Assembly (NCBI RefSeq): GCF_025628895.1
Contig: NZ_JAOTJC010000012.1
Location: 294,275-358,274 of the forward strand
Reading direction: 5' to 3'
Origin: Alteromonas salexigens
GTDB lineage: Bacteria > Pseudomonadota > Gammaproteobacteria > Enterobacterales > Alteromonadaceae
DNA length: 64,000 nt
The translations under genes and the position numbers were made by a program. The notes below the pieces were generated by a model that saw only the letters and a list, made by a program, of their open reading frames with translations, made no database searches and was not told where the DNA came from. Shown in pieces: positions 38,101-48,267 of the stretch; within the stretch, counting starts at the first letter, position 1; every line of letters begins with the position of its first letter.

Positions 38101-39066
38101 GTGAAAGAATTTGATCTTATCGGTCGCTATTTCTCTGAAGGCGGCCATCAGCGCAAGGACGTCGTGGTAGGGATTGGCGACGACTGTGCGGTAACGACTG
38201 TGGCTGAAAACCAGCAGCTCGCTGTAACAACCGATACGTTAGTAGCTGGCGTGCATTTCTTAGCAGATGCGCCGGCCCGTTCGATTGCGCACAAAGCAGT
38301 GGCCGTCAACCTCAGCGATCTTGCTGCCATGGGGGCGGAGCCTGCGTGGATAAGCCTGTCCCTGTCCTTACCTGAACTGCAGGAAAGCTGGCTTGAAGAG
38401 TTTGTCAGCGGGTTATACGAGCTCACTCAGTATTATTCCGTACAGCTTATTGGCGGTGATACTGTGCGCGGGCCGATGGCACTGACCATTACTGCACAAG
38501 GCTTCATACCGCCGGGTTCGGCACTGCAACGTTCTCAGGCAAGACCCGGCGACTGGCTGTATGTTACGGGTACCCTTGGCGATGCCGGTGCAGGACTGGA
38601 TATCTTGCAGGACAAACTGATTGCACAGGGCGAAGAGCGGGATTTTCTGGTTAAACGTCACCAGTACCCAACGCCTCGGGTGGCTGCAGGCACTGCGCTG
38701 CGTCGCACGGCAAGTGCATGCATTGATGTCTCAGATGGCTTGCTGGCTGATTTATCTCATATCTTACGCCAGTCTGGTTGTGGTGCCTGCGTGCATGTAG
38801 ACAAACTGCCGATTTCACGGGCGTTAAGACATGTGACCGATATCGAGCAGGCTTACCAGTATGCCCTGGCCGCAGGCGATGATTATGAGCTTATCTTTAC
38901 TGTGAGTGAGGAGCAGCGCGGCAATCTGGAAACCTCTCTGGCCAGCACAAACGTTAAAGCCACCTGTATAGGCCAGCTAACCGGTCACCGTGAAAACATT
39001 GAGCTGAAGCTGAATAACCAGCCTTATCGTCTGCCAGCCAAAGCCGGCTATGAGCACGAGTTTTAA
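38101..39066 (+). CDS. thiL: Thiamine-monophosphate kinase
   Basis: 321 residues from the GTG at 38101, chosen since KEFDLIGRYF aligns with the start of known ThiL. A GTG at 38044 just after nusB would add 19 residues. It phosphorylates thiamine phosphate to the coenzyme. Motifs GIGDDCAV, TDTLVAGVHFL, NLSDLAAMGA, LIGGDTVRGP and DVSDGLLADL of the PurM-like fold. pgpA starts on its stop (TAATG). Confidence 0.94.
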   Translation: MKEFDLIGRYFSEGGHQRKDVVVGIGDDCAVTTVAENQQLAVTTDTLVAGVHFLADAPARSIAHKAVAVNLSDLAAMGAEPAWISLSLSLPELQESWLEEFVSGLYELTQYYSVQLIGGDTVRGPMALTITAQGFIPPGSALQRSQARPGDWLYVTGTLGDAGAGLDILQDKLIAQGEERDFLVKRHQYPTPRVAAGTALRRTASACIDVSDGLLADLSHILRQSGCGACVHVDKLPISRALRHVTDIEQAYQYALAAGDDYELIFTVSEEQRGNLETSLASTNVKATCIGQLTGHRENIELKLNNQPYRLPAKAGYEHEF

Positions 39067-39563
39067 TGCAACGGGTATATCGGCAGCGGGTTAGCATGAA
39101 AAATCCGGTTCACTGCCTTGCCCTGGGTTTTGGCAGTGGACTGATCCCGTTTATGCCAGGCACGTTCGGCTCTTTAGCTGCCATTCCGCTGTTGCTGGCT
39201 GCGTCATCGCTTAGCCCCACCGGGTTTCTGCTATGTACCGTGCTGATCAGTGTAACCGGTATTTATTTCTGCGGAAAAACCGCCCACGACATGCAGGTGC
39301 ATGATCATGGTTCCATTGTGTGGGATGAAATTGCCGGCATGTTTGTTACTTTTCTGATGCTGCCGCTCACGGTGCCTTATCTGGTCGCAGGTTTCGTCCT
39401 GTTCCGAATTTTCGACATTCTTAAGCCCTGGCCTATTGGTATTATTGATAAACGCCTGCACGGCGGCACAGGCATTATGCTGGATGATATACTGGCGGGG
39501 GCCATGGTATGTGGTAGCTTGCACCTCATTTCCATGTTGTGGCCTGCCTGGTTGCTCTGGTAG
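39066..39563 (+). CDS. pgpA: Phosphatidylglycerophosphatase A
   Basis: 165 residues with several membrane segments. PgpA dephosphorylates phosphatidylglycerophosphate. GFGSGLIPFMPGTFGS and VWDEIAGMF are conserved. A second ATG at 39096 (MKNPVHCLALG) would also fit. Ends the rib-nusB-thiL-pgpA run. Confidence 0.93.
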   Translation: MQRVYRQRVSMKNPVHCLALGFGSGLIPFMPGTFGSLAAIPLLLAASSLSPTGFLLCTVLISVTGIYFCGKTAHDMQVHDHGSIVWDEIAGMFVTFLMLPLTVPYLVAGFVLFRIFDILKPWPIGIIDKRLHGGTGIMLDDILAGAMVCGSLHLISMLWPAWLLW

Positions 39564-39619
39564 CTCCTTCAGGCTAACACAGCCCAGCGAAACACTGTGA
39601 AGCCGGAAACGTACAGAGG

Positions 39620-41602
39620 TTAATCAGTCTTTACTGGGGCATGTTTTTGTAGAAACGCTTCCGTTTTTTCATATACCGCTTTTACATTTTCTTCTTTACA
39701 GAAAACGCAGTGCCCGGTTTCCTCTAAAGGGATGAATTCCACAGGTTTGTTGTTCTCCTCCAATGCATCACGCATTAGCTGTGCCTGATCATAAGGAACG
39801 ACATTATCCTCCTCGCCATGTACTAATAAAATGGGAGTGGTGATTGTCGCCGCGTGCAATGCAGGCGACCGGTCATGCAGCATAGCTTTGTCTTCTTCGG
39901 GGTGACCAATACTGTTTTTAATGTAAGTTCGTATCTTTTCGGTTTCAAATTTGTCGAGATCGTATTCAACCTGCTCAGACAAATGGGTTACGCCGTTGAT
40001 GCTCACTGCACATCTAAACAGTTCAGGAGTTTTCACAGTGCCCATCAGAGCAGCGTAGCCACCGTATGATAGTCCGACCATGCAAACCCGATCCGGATCA
40101 GTAATCTCGTTGGCAACCAGAAAGCGCACAACATCTTCCAGATCTTCCTGCATTTTGCCACCCCATTCCTTATATCCGGCTAATTCGTGTTCCTTTCCAT
40201 AGCCGGTAGAGCCCCGGAAGTTTGGCTTCACCACAATGTAACCACGTGTGGCAATAAACTGTGCAAAATCATCCCAACCCATATAGTCCCGATGCTGAGG
40301 ACCACCATGAGGCAACACGACAGTAGGCATAGCCTGAGAACCATTGTAGTCAGGGGGAAGTAAAATGTAGCTGTCGATAATGTGGCCATCGCGGGTCTGA
40401 TATTGAATTTTCGTTCCTCTGGCGAGGTGTTCTTCAGGTAGCGTCGTGTAAGCATAGCTCAGTAGTTTGATTTGATGTTGCGTATGGTCGTAGATGAAAT
40501 AGGAACCCGGGTTGTTCATGCCCCAGGAGACCAAAATCGCAAGCTCATTATTTTCTGAGGTACTTGGGGCGACAAAGTTTTCACCTTCAAAATGGCTGGA
40601 GATTGCGTCGTAAAAGTCCTGATCCTGCTTGTCAAAGTAACGCGAGCGGTAGACGTCGGTGAGAACAGTGTAACCAATAACTTCATTTCTATAGCCATTG
40701 GTAACCACGCCGACAATATCAGTATCAGGCAGACTCACCAGAACCTGTTTCTCACCATCAACAATAGTTATCAGTTCGTGGAAGCCGGTTTCCGGATTCT
40801 TTTTTCGATATACAAGGGCATCATCTTTAACGCCAACCAGGTCTTTTATTTCAATGCTGTTTCTGTCCGCATCTTCATCATTAAAGTATATTTCTTCAAT
40901 TTCCAGCCAGTCCTGTTGCTGGGTATAATTAAAAATTTCTATGGTGTGAGCAATGCGCTTGTAATCGTATCGAAAAAGTACTTTGCCCTCTTCACTGGTG
41001 ATAAATGCAACAGTTCGGGAGCCTGCGGAGGCTATCATCTCAGACTTGCCCGTATTTACGTTCACTTTATAAAGCGTTCTGCGACCGAGACGATAAGACG
41101 ACATCAGCACGTGCTCAGGGTCGGCAGGCAAATAGTTCTGAATGCGCGCCAGGTTGATGACCCTTTCTGCTGAGCGCTCATCATTAAGTAATTTTACCAG
41201 GCCGGTACCATCGATATTAGTGGAGACAATACGTCCAAACATAAAATAGTCGTCGAGATCGAAATCCTCATTACGTTCAGCATCGCGACGGGCACCTTCC
41301 GTGCCGTAGGGGACCCTTAGCTTAACCAGGAGCCGCTCATTGTTAGCCCAGCTTACGTGGTAAGGCCGAATTACATTGTCGCCAAACTTTGTTTTAATCT
41401 TGTTTTGCTTCAGATCAAGCACCACAACCACACGACGGTCGTCTTCATTCCATACCGTTGCTAAATGCTTTCCGTCTGGTGAGAGACTGGCGGAAACGAG
41501 CCCAGGTTTGGCAATAAAGTCGTCGACGGAGAGTGTGGCAGCAGTTTTCGCCAATAGGGGAGAGCACCAAACTACCAACGAAATTAAAATACATCGAAGC
41601 AT
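39620..41602 (-). CDS. Exported S9-family prolyl oligopeptidase-like peptidase
   Basis: 660 residues with a signal peptide (LISLVVWCSPLLAK). An N-terminal beta-propeller region precedes an alpha/beta hydrolase domain from about residue 395. The triad is S512 in GLSYGGYAAL, D599 in HGEEDNVVP and H631 in TGHCVFCKEEN; HGG at 432-434 is the oxyanion region. Family members (dipeptidyl or acylaminoacyl peptidases) trim oligopeptides in the periplasm. Two cysteines, C632 and C635, form a CxxC next to the catalytic histidine, where other members usually have Gly and aromatic residues. It lies alone between pgpA and dxs. Confidence 0.87.
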   Translation of the reverse strand: MLRCILISLVVWCSPLLAKTAATLSVDDFIAKPGLVSASLSPDGKHLATVWNEDDRRVVVVLDLKQNKIKTKFGDNVIRPYHVSWANNERLLVKLRVPYGTEGARRDAERNEDFDLDDYFMFGRIVSTNIDGTGLVKLLNDERSAERVINLARIQNYLPADPEHVLMSSYRLGRRTLYKVNVNTGKSEMIASAGSRTVAFITSEEGKVLFRYDYKRIAHTIEIFNYTQQQDWLEIEEIYFNDEDADRNSIEIKDLVGVKDDALVYRKKNPETGFHELITIVDGEKQVLVSLPDTDIVGVVTNGYRNEVIGYTVLTDVYRSRYFDKQDQDFYDAISSHFEGENFVAPSTSENNELAILVSWGMNNPGSYFIYDHTQHQIKLLSYAYTTLPEEHLARGTKIQYQTRDGHIIDSYILLPPDYNGSQAMPTVVLPHGGPQHRDYMGWDDFAQFIATRGYIVVKPNFRGSTGYGKEHELAGYKEWGGKMQEDLEDVVRFLVANEITDPDRVCMVGLSYGGYAALMGTVKTPELFRCAVSINGVTHLSEQVEYDLDKFETEKIRTYIKNSIGHPEEDKAMLHDRSPALHAATITTPILLVHGEEDNVVPYDQAQLMRDALEENNKPVEFIPLEETGHCVFCKEENVKAVYEKTEAFLQKHAPVKTD

Positions 41603-41828
41603 GCGCGGCCTTTCTTATTATTATTCCAATTGAGTTTTTAATGGAGAGTAGAGCGTTTTCACTGGGGAAGCAACTGAGCCCTTTTATGCGGAGGGATGAC
41701 CAGTAGTATAGAAAAGGCAAGAGCCGGTCGGGCATAAGGGCATTGCTTTGGTGGCCGACATGACAACGGTAGCGGGGGCACATAAGGCCAAACCCGCTAT
41801 CAACGGCCAATAAACGAGAGGAGTAACA

Positions 41829-43691
41829 CTAGCCTAATACCGCGTTAACTTGCTCAACGATTCCTTTGCTGTCCAGCCGGTGCTCGGCATACATTTCCTG
41901 TTGCGTACCTTGCAGAATAAACTCATCCGGCAGGCCAAGAGTGAGTATACGACGCAGCGTCGGTAAGCTTTGTATGTGCTCCATGACAGCACTGCCGGCT
42001 CCGCCTGCTACACAGCCATCTTCCAGAGTCACAATCAGCTCATGTGACTCACAGGCACGTTTAACGGCTTCGGTGTCCAGAGGCTTCACAAAGCGCATAT
42101 CAATCAGTGTGGCATTTAATGACTCTGCTGCCTCTTCAGCAAAGGGTAGCAAGGTACCGAAGTTGAGTATGGCAACCTTTTCTCCGCTGCGGCATTGGCG
42201 GGATTCCCCCAATGCGATGGTGTGCATTTGGTTATCCGGGGTAATGCCTTTACCTGCGCCACGAGGATAACGGACGGCAGCGGGTCGGGATGCCAGGTGC
42301 CCCGTGTAGAGCATCTGACGGCACTCGTTTTCATCTGACGGGGTCATGATGATCATATTAGGAATACAGCGCAGATACGCTATATCGAAGGCTCCCTGAT
42401 GGGTCGGCCCATCGGCCCCCACAATACCCGCACGATCTATCGCAAACAGGACCGGCAGATTTTGCAGTGCGACATCATGAATTACCTGATCATACGCCCG
42501 CTGTAAGAAAGTGGAGTAAATAGCCACTACCGCATTGAAGCCTTCTTTGGCCAGCCCGGCTGCAAAAGTCACCGCGTGCTGTTCGGCAATAGCGACATCA
42601 AAATATTGATCCGGATATTGCTGAGAAAATGCCACCATACCAGAGCCTTCGCGCATGGCAGGGGTGACTGCCATCAGCTTTTTATCCTGCTTGGCCATGT
42701 CACACAACCACTGCCCGAATATGGCAGAGAAAGTAGGCGCAGAAGGTTTTGCTTTGGGCAGGGCGTTCTCGGCCGGGTTAAACTTGGGTACCGCGTGGAA
42801 TTTAATGGGATCTTTTTCAGCGGACGGGTAGCCCTTGCCTTTGCGGGTCACCACGTGCAGTAACTGGGGGCCTTTAAATTTGCGCATGTTGCGCAGTGTA
42901 TCAACCATCGCGTCCACATCATGGCCGTCGATGGGGCCGATATAATTAAAGCCTAACTCTTCGAAAATGGTGCCCGGTACGACCATGCCTTTCAGGTGCT
43001 CTTCGGCGCGGCTGGCAAACTCTTTGATGGGCGGTACATTGCTAAGCAATTTTTTACCACCATCACGAATGGTATTAAAGAAATTGCCGGTTAGCAGGCG
43101 AGCAAGGTGGCTATTCAGGGCACCGACGTTTTCGGAAATAGACATTTCGTTGTCGTTGAGCACTACCACCATGTCTTTGTTGATATCACCTGCATGGTTA
43201 AGGGCTTCAAACGCCATACCCGCAGTCATTGCACCATCACCGATGACCGCTACTACTTTACGACCGGCGTTTTCGTTCTCGGCGGCGACCGCCATGCCCA
43301 GCGCAGCACTGATAGAAGTGGAGGAATGGCCTACGGCAAAGGTGTCGTAATCACTTTCTGGCGGCCATGGGAACGGGTGCAAGCCGTCTTTCTGCCGAAT
43401 GGTAGACATGCGTCCTGCGCGCCCGGTCAGGATCTTATGCGGATAGGCCTGATGGCCCACGTCCCATAATAACCGGTCGAATGGGGTGTTATACACATAG
43501 TGCAGGGCCACGGTCAGCTCAACGGTGCCCAGACCAGAGGCGAAATGGCCGCTACTCTGACTTACACAGTTAAGCAGGTATTCACGCAGCTCATCAGCAA
43601 GCTTTTTTAATTGTTCCTGGGACAGGGTTCGCAACGCTTCGGGCGTGGTCGCCTGGGCCAGGGTAGGGTAATGCTTCAGATCTAAAGTCAT
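41829..43691 (-). CDS. dxs: 1-deoxy-D-xylulose-5-phosphate synthase
   Basis: 620 residues, same as E. coli. It condenses pyruvate and glyceraldehyde 3-phosphate with thiamine diphosphate, the first step of the MEP isoprenoid pathway. Motifs: [33 protein letters not shown], and [13 protein letters not shown] with the catalytic glutamate. Last gene of xseB-ispA-dxs, 34 bases after ispA. Confidence 0.97.
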   Translation of the reverse strand: MTLDLKHYPTLAQATTPEALRTLSQEQLKKLADELREYLLNCVSQSSGHFASGLGTVELTVALHYVYNTPFDRLLWDVGHQAYPHKILTGRAGRMSTIRQKDGLHPFPWPPESDYDTFAVGHSSTSISAALGMAVAAENENAGRKVVAVIGDGAMTAGMAFEALNHAGDINKDMVVVLNDNEMSISENVGALNSHLARLLTGNFFNTIRDGGKKLLSNVPPIKEFASRAEEHLKGMVVPGTIFEELGFNYIGPIDGHDVDAMVDTLRNMRKFKGPQLLHVVTRKGKGYPSAEKDPIKFHAVPKFNPAENALPKAKPSAPTFSAIFGQWLCDMAKQDKKLMAVTPAMREGSGMVAFSQQYPDQYFDVAIAEQHAVTFAAGLAKEGFNAVVAIYSTFLQRAYDQVIHDVALQNLPVLFAIDRAGIVGADGPTHQGAFDIAYLRCIPNMIIMTPSDENECRQMLYTGHLASRPAAVRYPRGAGKGITPDNQMHTIALGESRQCRSGEKVAILNFGTLLPFAEEAAESLNATLIDMRFVKPLDTEAVKRACESHELIVTLEDGCVAGGAGSAVMEHIQSLPTLRRILTLGLPDEFILQGTQQEMYAEHRLDSKGIVEQVNAVLG

Positions 43692-43725
43692 GCGTTTTAT
43701 TCTTTATACGTAAACGCGTTAGCGC

Positions 43726-44616
43726 TCAATGATCACGTTTCACCATCAGCTCGCTGAACGCGGCTAGATGATCCGTATTGTAGGGTAAACTCTCCAGCGC
43801 CTGAAGAGCACTTTCATGTAGCGAGGCCAGTTCCCGTTTTGCACTGTCCATGCCCAGTAAGGCAGGGAAGGTATTTTTACCATGGCCTTCGTCAGAGCCC
43901 AATGGCTTACCTATCAGCTCGGCATTACCTTCTACGTCCAGAATGTCATCCTGGACTTGAAAGGCCAGTCCCATCAGGCGGGCAAATTCAATCAGCGCCT
44001 GGCGACTGTCGTCAGCCAGGTCTTCACAGACCAGGGTTACCATTTCAGCGCACGCGCACAGCAGTGCCCCGGTCTTTAGCTGATGTAACTGCGTCAGTGC
44101 CGCTACTGAAATAGACTCTCCGGTGGCGGCCAGGTCGATGGCCTGCCCCCCGCACATACCCAGATAACCGGCAGATTTGGCCAGGACCGAAACCAGCTTC
44201 GCCCGCTGCGCGTCACCGAGTTCGCTCATCGGGTAGTCGGCAAGCACGGTGAACGCCAGCGTTTGCAATGCATCCCCGGCCAGAATGGCAGTGGCTTCGT
44301 CAAAAGCGATATGGCAGGTAGGCACGCCACGACGTAAATCGTCATCATCCATGGCAGGCAAGTCATCATGCACCAGCGAATAGGCGTGAATGCACTCGAT
44401 GGCCATGCTGATGGTAAGCAGGTCGCGCCGGGGTACGTCCAGGGTATCACCGATCAGATGAACCAGCAGCGGTCGCATACGTTTGCCGCCCGCCAACAGC
44501 GCATGGCGCATAGCGGCTTGCAGACGCGGCGCGTGCGCTGGCAACATACTCATTAACTGGCTAAGAGCATCATCGGTTTGTTGTTTAATCTGCTGATGCA
44601 GGGCCAAAAATTCCAT
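43726..44616 (-). CDS. ispA: Farnesyl diphosphate synthase
   Basis: 296 residues. The two aspartate-rich motifs are DDLPAMDDDD (with the short-chain type first motif) and DDILD. It joins isopentenyl and dimethylallyl diphosphate to geranyl and farnesyl diphosphate. GKRMRPLLV marks the substrate site. Between xseB and dxs as in E. coli. Confidence 0.96.
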   Translation of the reverse strand: MEFLALHQQIKQQTDDALSQLMSMLPAHAPRLQAAMRHALLAGGKRMRPLLVHLIGDTLDVPRRDLLTISMAIECIHAYSLVHDDLPAMDDDDLRRGVPTCHIAFDEATAILAGDALQTLAFTVLADYPMSELGDAQRAKLVSVLAKSAGYLGMCGGQAIDLAATGESISVAALTQLHQLKTGALLCACAEMVTLVCEDLADDSRQALIEFARLMGLAFQVQDDILDVEGNAELIGKPLGSDEGHGKNTFPALLGMDSAKRELASLHESALQALESLPYNTDHLAAFSELMVKRDH

Positions 44617-44659
44617 AGCGGGACCTGTTAAGCTGACACGGACACAGGATGTGAGGTGG

Positions 44660-44902
44660 CTAATTGTTGTCGTCTTGTTTAAGCGGTGTCAGTGTTTCCT
44701 GACCTTGCTCAGAGAGTAAAATTTTTACTTTCTGTTCGGCTTGTTCAAGCGATTGCTGACTCTGACGAGACAATTTGATACCGCGTTCAAACTTTTCCAG
44801 TGCAGTATGCAGCGGCAGATCACCGTTTTCCATTTCATTCACGATAGCTTCCAGCTCTGAAAGGCTTTCTTCGAACGTTGGTGTGGGAGTTTTATCCGTC
44901 AC
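44660..44902 (-). CDS. xseB: Exodeoxyribonuclease VII small subunit
   Basis: 80 residues from a GTG. The three-helix XseB pattern is clear: [21 protein letters not shown] and [16 protein letters not shown]. It binds XseA to form exonuclease VII. First gene of the xseB-ispA-dxs operon. Confidence 0.94.
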   Translation of the reverse strand: MTDKTPTPTFEESLSELEAIVNEMENGDLPLHTALEKFERGIKLSRQSQQSLEQAEQKVKILLSEQGQETLTPLKQDDNN

Positions 44903-45058
44903 AGGCTCACTCGTTTGTGGGTATTAAATAGAATAGGCGCACATTAACCGAGGCCGCGCGACGGGTCAAATGGTTTGTCCAGTACAGGGACGGCGGGGGG
45001 CGTGCGTTTCTCAACACAGAGGAGGGTATATCCATTAGACGGATTTCAACAAATTGGT

Positions 45059-45085
45059 TATAGAATTCTACAGCCATGCCGATAG
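45059..45085 (+). promoter_or_regulatory. Sigma-28 (FliA)-like promoter of pomAB
   Basis: TATA (45059-45062), 15 bases, GCCGATAG (45078-45085), compared with TAAA-N15-GCCGATAA: ten of twelve bases match. It is 114 bases before the pomA start. Late flagellar genes including motor genes are often sigma-28 driven. Confidence 0.55.
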
Positions 45086-45198
45086 AATAGCTGGCACTAT
45101 AATTATAAACGTGTTGTAAGACGCTGAAGAATCAAAGCAAATTAATAGCCTAGCGGCTATTGGCAACACGGGTTGGCGCAATTTATGAGGAACAGTTT

Positions 45199-45963
45199 GT
45201 GGATTTAGCTACCGTCATAGGCATGTTGGGGGCCATCGGCTTCGTTGTTATGGCCATGGTGCTTGGCGGCGACATGGGCATGTTTATCAACGTCCCTTCA
45301 ATTCTGATCGTATTTGGCGGAACCACCTTTGTGGTGTTGTCGCAGTTCACGCTTGCGCAGTTTTTCGGGGCCGGCAAAATAGCGGCCAAAGCGTTTATGT
45401 TCAAAATCGACTCGCCGGAATCTTTGATCGAAAAAGTTGTCGAAATGGCGGATGCCGCGCGTAAAGGTGGCTTTCTGGCATTGGAAGAGGCGGAAATTGA
45501 GAGCCCGTTTATGCAGAAAGGCGTCGATATGCTGGTGGATGGCCATGATATTGAAGTTGTGCGGGAGACTCTTGCCAAAGATATCTCCATGACAACTGAG
45601 CGCCATGAGTTCGGCGCGACTATATTCAAAGGCATGGGCGATGTAGCACCGGCCATGGGGATGATTGGTACTCTGATTGGTCTGGTGGCCATGCTGTCAA
45701 ACATGGATGACCCTAAAGCCATTGGCCCGGCCATGGCGGTAGCCTTGTTGACCACCTTGTACGGTGCTTTCTTTGCCAACGTTATCTGTTTGCCGATGGC
45801 GTTTAAACTTAACGTACGTGCTCAGGAAGAAAAGCTGAACCAGAAGCTGATCCTGGATGGCATTGTGGGTATTGCAGACGGACAGAATCCCCGGGTTATT
45901 GAGGGCATCCTGAAAAACTATCTGGCAGCGAGTAAACGTGCAACCGGTGCCGAGGATGAATAA
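45199..45963 (+). CDS. pomA: Flagellar motor stator protein PomA
   Basis: 254 residues from a GTG at 45199 with GAGG upstream, aligned to Vibrio PomA (start DLAT). Four membrane segments with a large cytoplasmic loop (MADAARKGGFLALEEAEIE) that touches FliG; GDVAPAMGMIGTLIGLVAML is the third and fourth segment pair. With PomB it forms a sodium-driven stator. The sodium assignment rests on sequence likeness to PomA, not MotA. pomB starts 2 bases after its stop. Confidence 0.94.
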   Translation: MDLATVIGMLGAIGFVVMAMVLGGDMGMFINVPSILIVFGGTTFVVLSQFTLAQFFGAGKIAAKAFMFKIDSPESLIEKVVEMADAARKGGFLALEEAEIESPFMQKGVDMLVDGHDIEVVRETLAKDISMTTERHEFGATIFKGMGDVAPAMGMIGTLIGLVAMLSNMDDPKAIGPAMAVALLTTLYGAFFANVICLPMAFKLNVRAQEEKLNQKLILDGIVGIADGQNPRVIEGILKNYLAASKRATGAEDE

Positions 45964-45965
45964 TC

Positions 45966-46907
45966 ATGGCTGAACAAGAAGAGTGTCCCAAATGCCCCCC
46001 GGAGGGCCTTCCCGCGTGGATGGGGACATTTGCCGATCTGATGTCGCTGCTAATGTGCTTCTTCGTTCTGCTGCTGGCGTTTTCGGAAATGGATGTACTG
46101 AAATTCAAGCAAATCGCCGGCTCCATGAAGTTTGCTTTTGGTGTGCAGAATAAAATCGAAGTAAAGGATATTCCAAAAGGCACCAGCGTGATTGCCATGG
46201 AGTTTCGTCCCGGTCGACCGGATCCCACGCCAATTGAGTCTATTCAGCAACAAACCATCGAAATGACGCAGCAGATGCTGGAGTTTCAGGCCGGTGATGA
46301 AGATGCGGCCGGCGGGCGTCAGAAACAGCGGGGCACCCAGCGTGGTGGTCAGGCACAGCAAACGGCTACCGATCAATCCTCTGCCGCGGCGAAAAGTGCG
46401 GAGCAGTCAGAAACCAGTGAGCTGATGAAGAAAGTGGCGCAGCAGCTGCAGAAACAAATTCTGGATGGCTCTATTGAGATGGAGTCACTGGGTCAGCAGC
46501 TCACCATCCGTATCCGGGAAAACGGTTCATTCTCGGCCGGTTCTGCATTTTTGCAACCGCAGTTCAAGCCGGTCATCCGGCAAATTGGCGAGTTACTGGC
46601 AGATGTACCTGGCGAAGTGGAAATTTCCGGCCATAGTGACGGCCAGCATATCGCCAATGAACTGTACAGTTCGAACTGGGATCTGTCGTCGCAACGGGCA
46701 GTCGCGGTAGCAGAGGAGCTCCGTCGGGCGCAGGGCTTCGATGAAAGTCGGATGTCGGTAACGGGGAAAGCAGATACTGTACCGATGGTAGAAAATGCCA
46801 GCACCAGCGATGAGCGGGCGCGCAACCGGCGGGTTGAGATCAACATCAATCAGGGTAAGCCTATGGTCTCCAAGCCTATTTCCGTGATTGAAGGGGACGG
46901 TCAGTAA
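45966..46907 (+). CDS. pomB: Flagellar motor stator protein PomB
   Basis: 313 residues. One membrane segment with the ion-binding aspartate D24 in GTFADLMSLLMCFF, then a linker rich in Gln/Ala (about residues 105-150) and an OmpA-like peptidoglycan-binding domain (EISGHSDGQHI, ARNRRVEININQ). N-terminal ECPKCPPEG is a family feature of sodium-type stators. Paired with pomA. Confidence 0.95.
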   Translation: MAEQEECPKCPPEGLPAWMGTFADLMSLLMCFFVLLLAFSEMDVLKFKQIAGSMKFAFGVQNKIEVKDIPKGTSVIAMEFRPGRPDPTPIESIQQQTIEMTQQMLEFQAGDEDAAGGRQKQRGTQRGGQAQQTATDQSSAAAKSAEQSETSELMKKVAQQLQKQILDGSIEMESLGQQLTIRIRENGSFSAGSAFLQPQFKPVIRQIGELLADVPGEVEISGHSDGQHIANELYSSNWDLSSQRAVAVAEELRRAQGFDESRMSVTGKADTVPMVENASTSDERARNRRVEININQGKPMVSKPISVIEGDGQ

Positions 46908-46961
46908 CCCCGCTGCGTAGCGCCACGTCCGGCGCTTGTCGGTACAAAGAATAGCAAATAA

Positions 46962-46980
46962 GAAGCCGCCGTGCGGCTTC
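46962..46980 (-). terminator. Terminator between pomB and cfa
   Basis: GAAGCCGC-CGT-GCGGCTTC hairpin. On the minus strand it is followed by TTATTTGC, so it best suits the cfa transcript; it may also slow pomB readthrough. Confidence 0.6.
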
Positions 46981-46992
46981 ATTGCTATATTG

Positions 46993-48249
46993 CTAGCCGC
47001 GGTACAGTAATTCGCGGTGCGCGGGTTTGCTCAGAACCAGCTGCACGGTGGATATCGTCCGCTCTAAGAATCCCCCTTCGCAATACTTCAGGTAGTACGT
47101 CCACATTCTTACAAAGCGCTCGTCATAACCGTCAGTCAGCAGCGCTTCTTTTGCGGCGGTGAACGCCACATACCAGTCGTGCAGTGTCTTGGCGTAATCC
47201 AAGCCGATATCATGCAAGTCTCTGATCATGAAATCACTGTGATCTTTCATGTGTGCATTCAGCTCGTACTGCGAGGGCAGGAAGCCGCCAGGGAAAATAT
47301 ATTTCTGAATGAAATCGACACTGTTGGCGTAACTCTCAAAGCGGCGATCATCAATGGTTATCGACTGCAGTAACATCAGGCCGTCCGACCTTAGCAGCGA
47401 CGCACATTTCTGGAAAAAGTTGCCCAGAAACTTTCTGCCAACCGCTTCAATCATCTCAATTGATACCAGTTTCGTGTATTGCCCTGTCAGCGTACGGTAG
47501 TCCTGTTTAAGCAGGGTGACTTTATCTTCCAGCGACTCTTTGGCTACCCACTCGCTGGCATAAGCAAACTGCTCTTCCGAGATGGTTGTGGTGGTGACCT
47601 TACAGCCATAGTATTTGGCCGCATACACAGCGAGACCGCCCCAGCCGGTACCAATTTCCAGCAAGTGATCGTCCGACGTCAGCATAAGCTTGTCGCAGAT
47701 TGTTTTCAGCTTATGATGCTGGGCATCGCCAAGGCTGGCGTTGGGATCAGGGTAGATGGCGGAGGAGTACATCATGGTCTGATCCAAGAAGCGGGTGTAC
47801 AGCTTGTTGCCTAAATCATAATGGGCTTCAATGTTCTTCTTAGCTTGTTGCTTGGTGTTGCGGTTAAGAAAATGCTGCCACTTCATCACTGGCATAGTGA
47901 GCCATTTAAACTTGTTTTCCCAGTAGTCCAGGGTAGGCAGGTTGCGGGCAAAGATTCGGATAACCGCCGTAAGGTCATCGGTTTCCCACTGCTTCTCCAT
48001 GTAGGTTTCCCCGGCAGCGATACTTCCGCCTAAGAGTAGCCGCTTGTAAGCAACCAGTTCCTGAATATCAACCACTGCTCTAAGCTCACTGGAGGCATCG
48101 CCAAACTCGCCCACCGTTTCTCCCCGCTCTTTAATGGTGAGCTGGCCCTCTGGCATGTGGGACAAACATTTTAAAAAAGCCGCCCGGCAAGCACGCAGAC
48201 CCAGTGAGGGCGCCTCGCGGGAAGTGATGATAGTTTCGCCTTGTGACAT
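46993..48249 (-). CDS. cfa: Cyclopropane-fatty-acyl-phospholipid synthase family
   Basis: 418 residues. SAM-dependent methyltransferase core with LEIGTGWGGLAVYAA near residue 200 and TTISEEQFAYA; the C-terminal TYYLKYCEGGF contains the conserved cysteine of CFA synthases. It modifies unsaturated acyl chains in membrane lipids. In Rhodobacter the homologous gene is in the ChrR-RpoE regulon and related methyltransferases make furan fatty acids. Final gene of a five-gene operon that starts at 51408. Confidence 0.88.
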   Translation of the reverse strand: MSQGETIITSREAPSLGLRACRAAFLKCLSHMPEGQLTIKERGETVGEFGDASSELRAVVDIQELVAYKRLLLGGSIAAGETYMEKQWETDDLTAVIRIFARNLPTLDYWENKFKWLTMPVMKWQHFLNRNTKQQAKKNIEAHYDLGNKLYTRFLDQTMMYSSAIYPDPNASLGDAQHHKLKTICDKLMLTSDDHLLEIGTGWGGLAVYAAKYYGCKVTTTTISEEQFAYASEWVAKESLEDKVTLLKQDYRTLTGQYTKLVSIEMIEAVGRKFLGNFFQKCASLLRSDGLMLLQSITIDDRRFESYANSVDFIQKYIFPGGFLPSQYELNAHMKDHSDFMIRDLHDIGLDYAKTLHDWYVAFTAAKEALLTDGYDERFVRMWTYYLKYCEGGFLERTISTVQLVLSKPAHRELLYRG

Positions 48250-48267
48250 CTTTCTATCCTGAGTTTC

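Noticed and set aside
45092..45108. Possible sigma-54 promoter of pomA (TGGCAC)
   Set aside because: The -24 box is perfect but the -12 position reads TTAT instead of TTGC; the sigma-28-like site fits better.
45183..45779. 198-codon open frame opposite pomA
   Set aside because: Shadow of a membrane protein gene; composition as expected from antisense.
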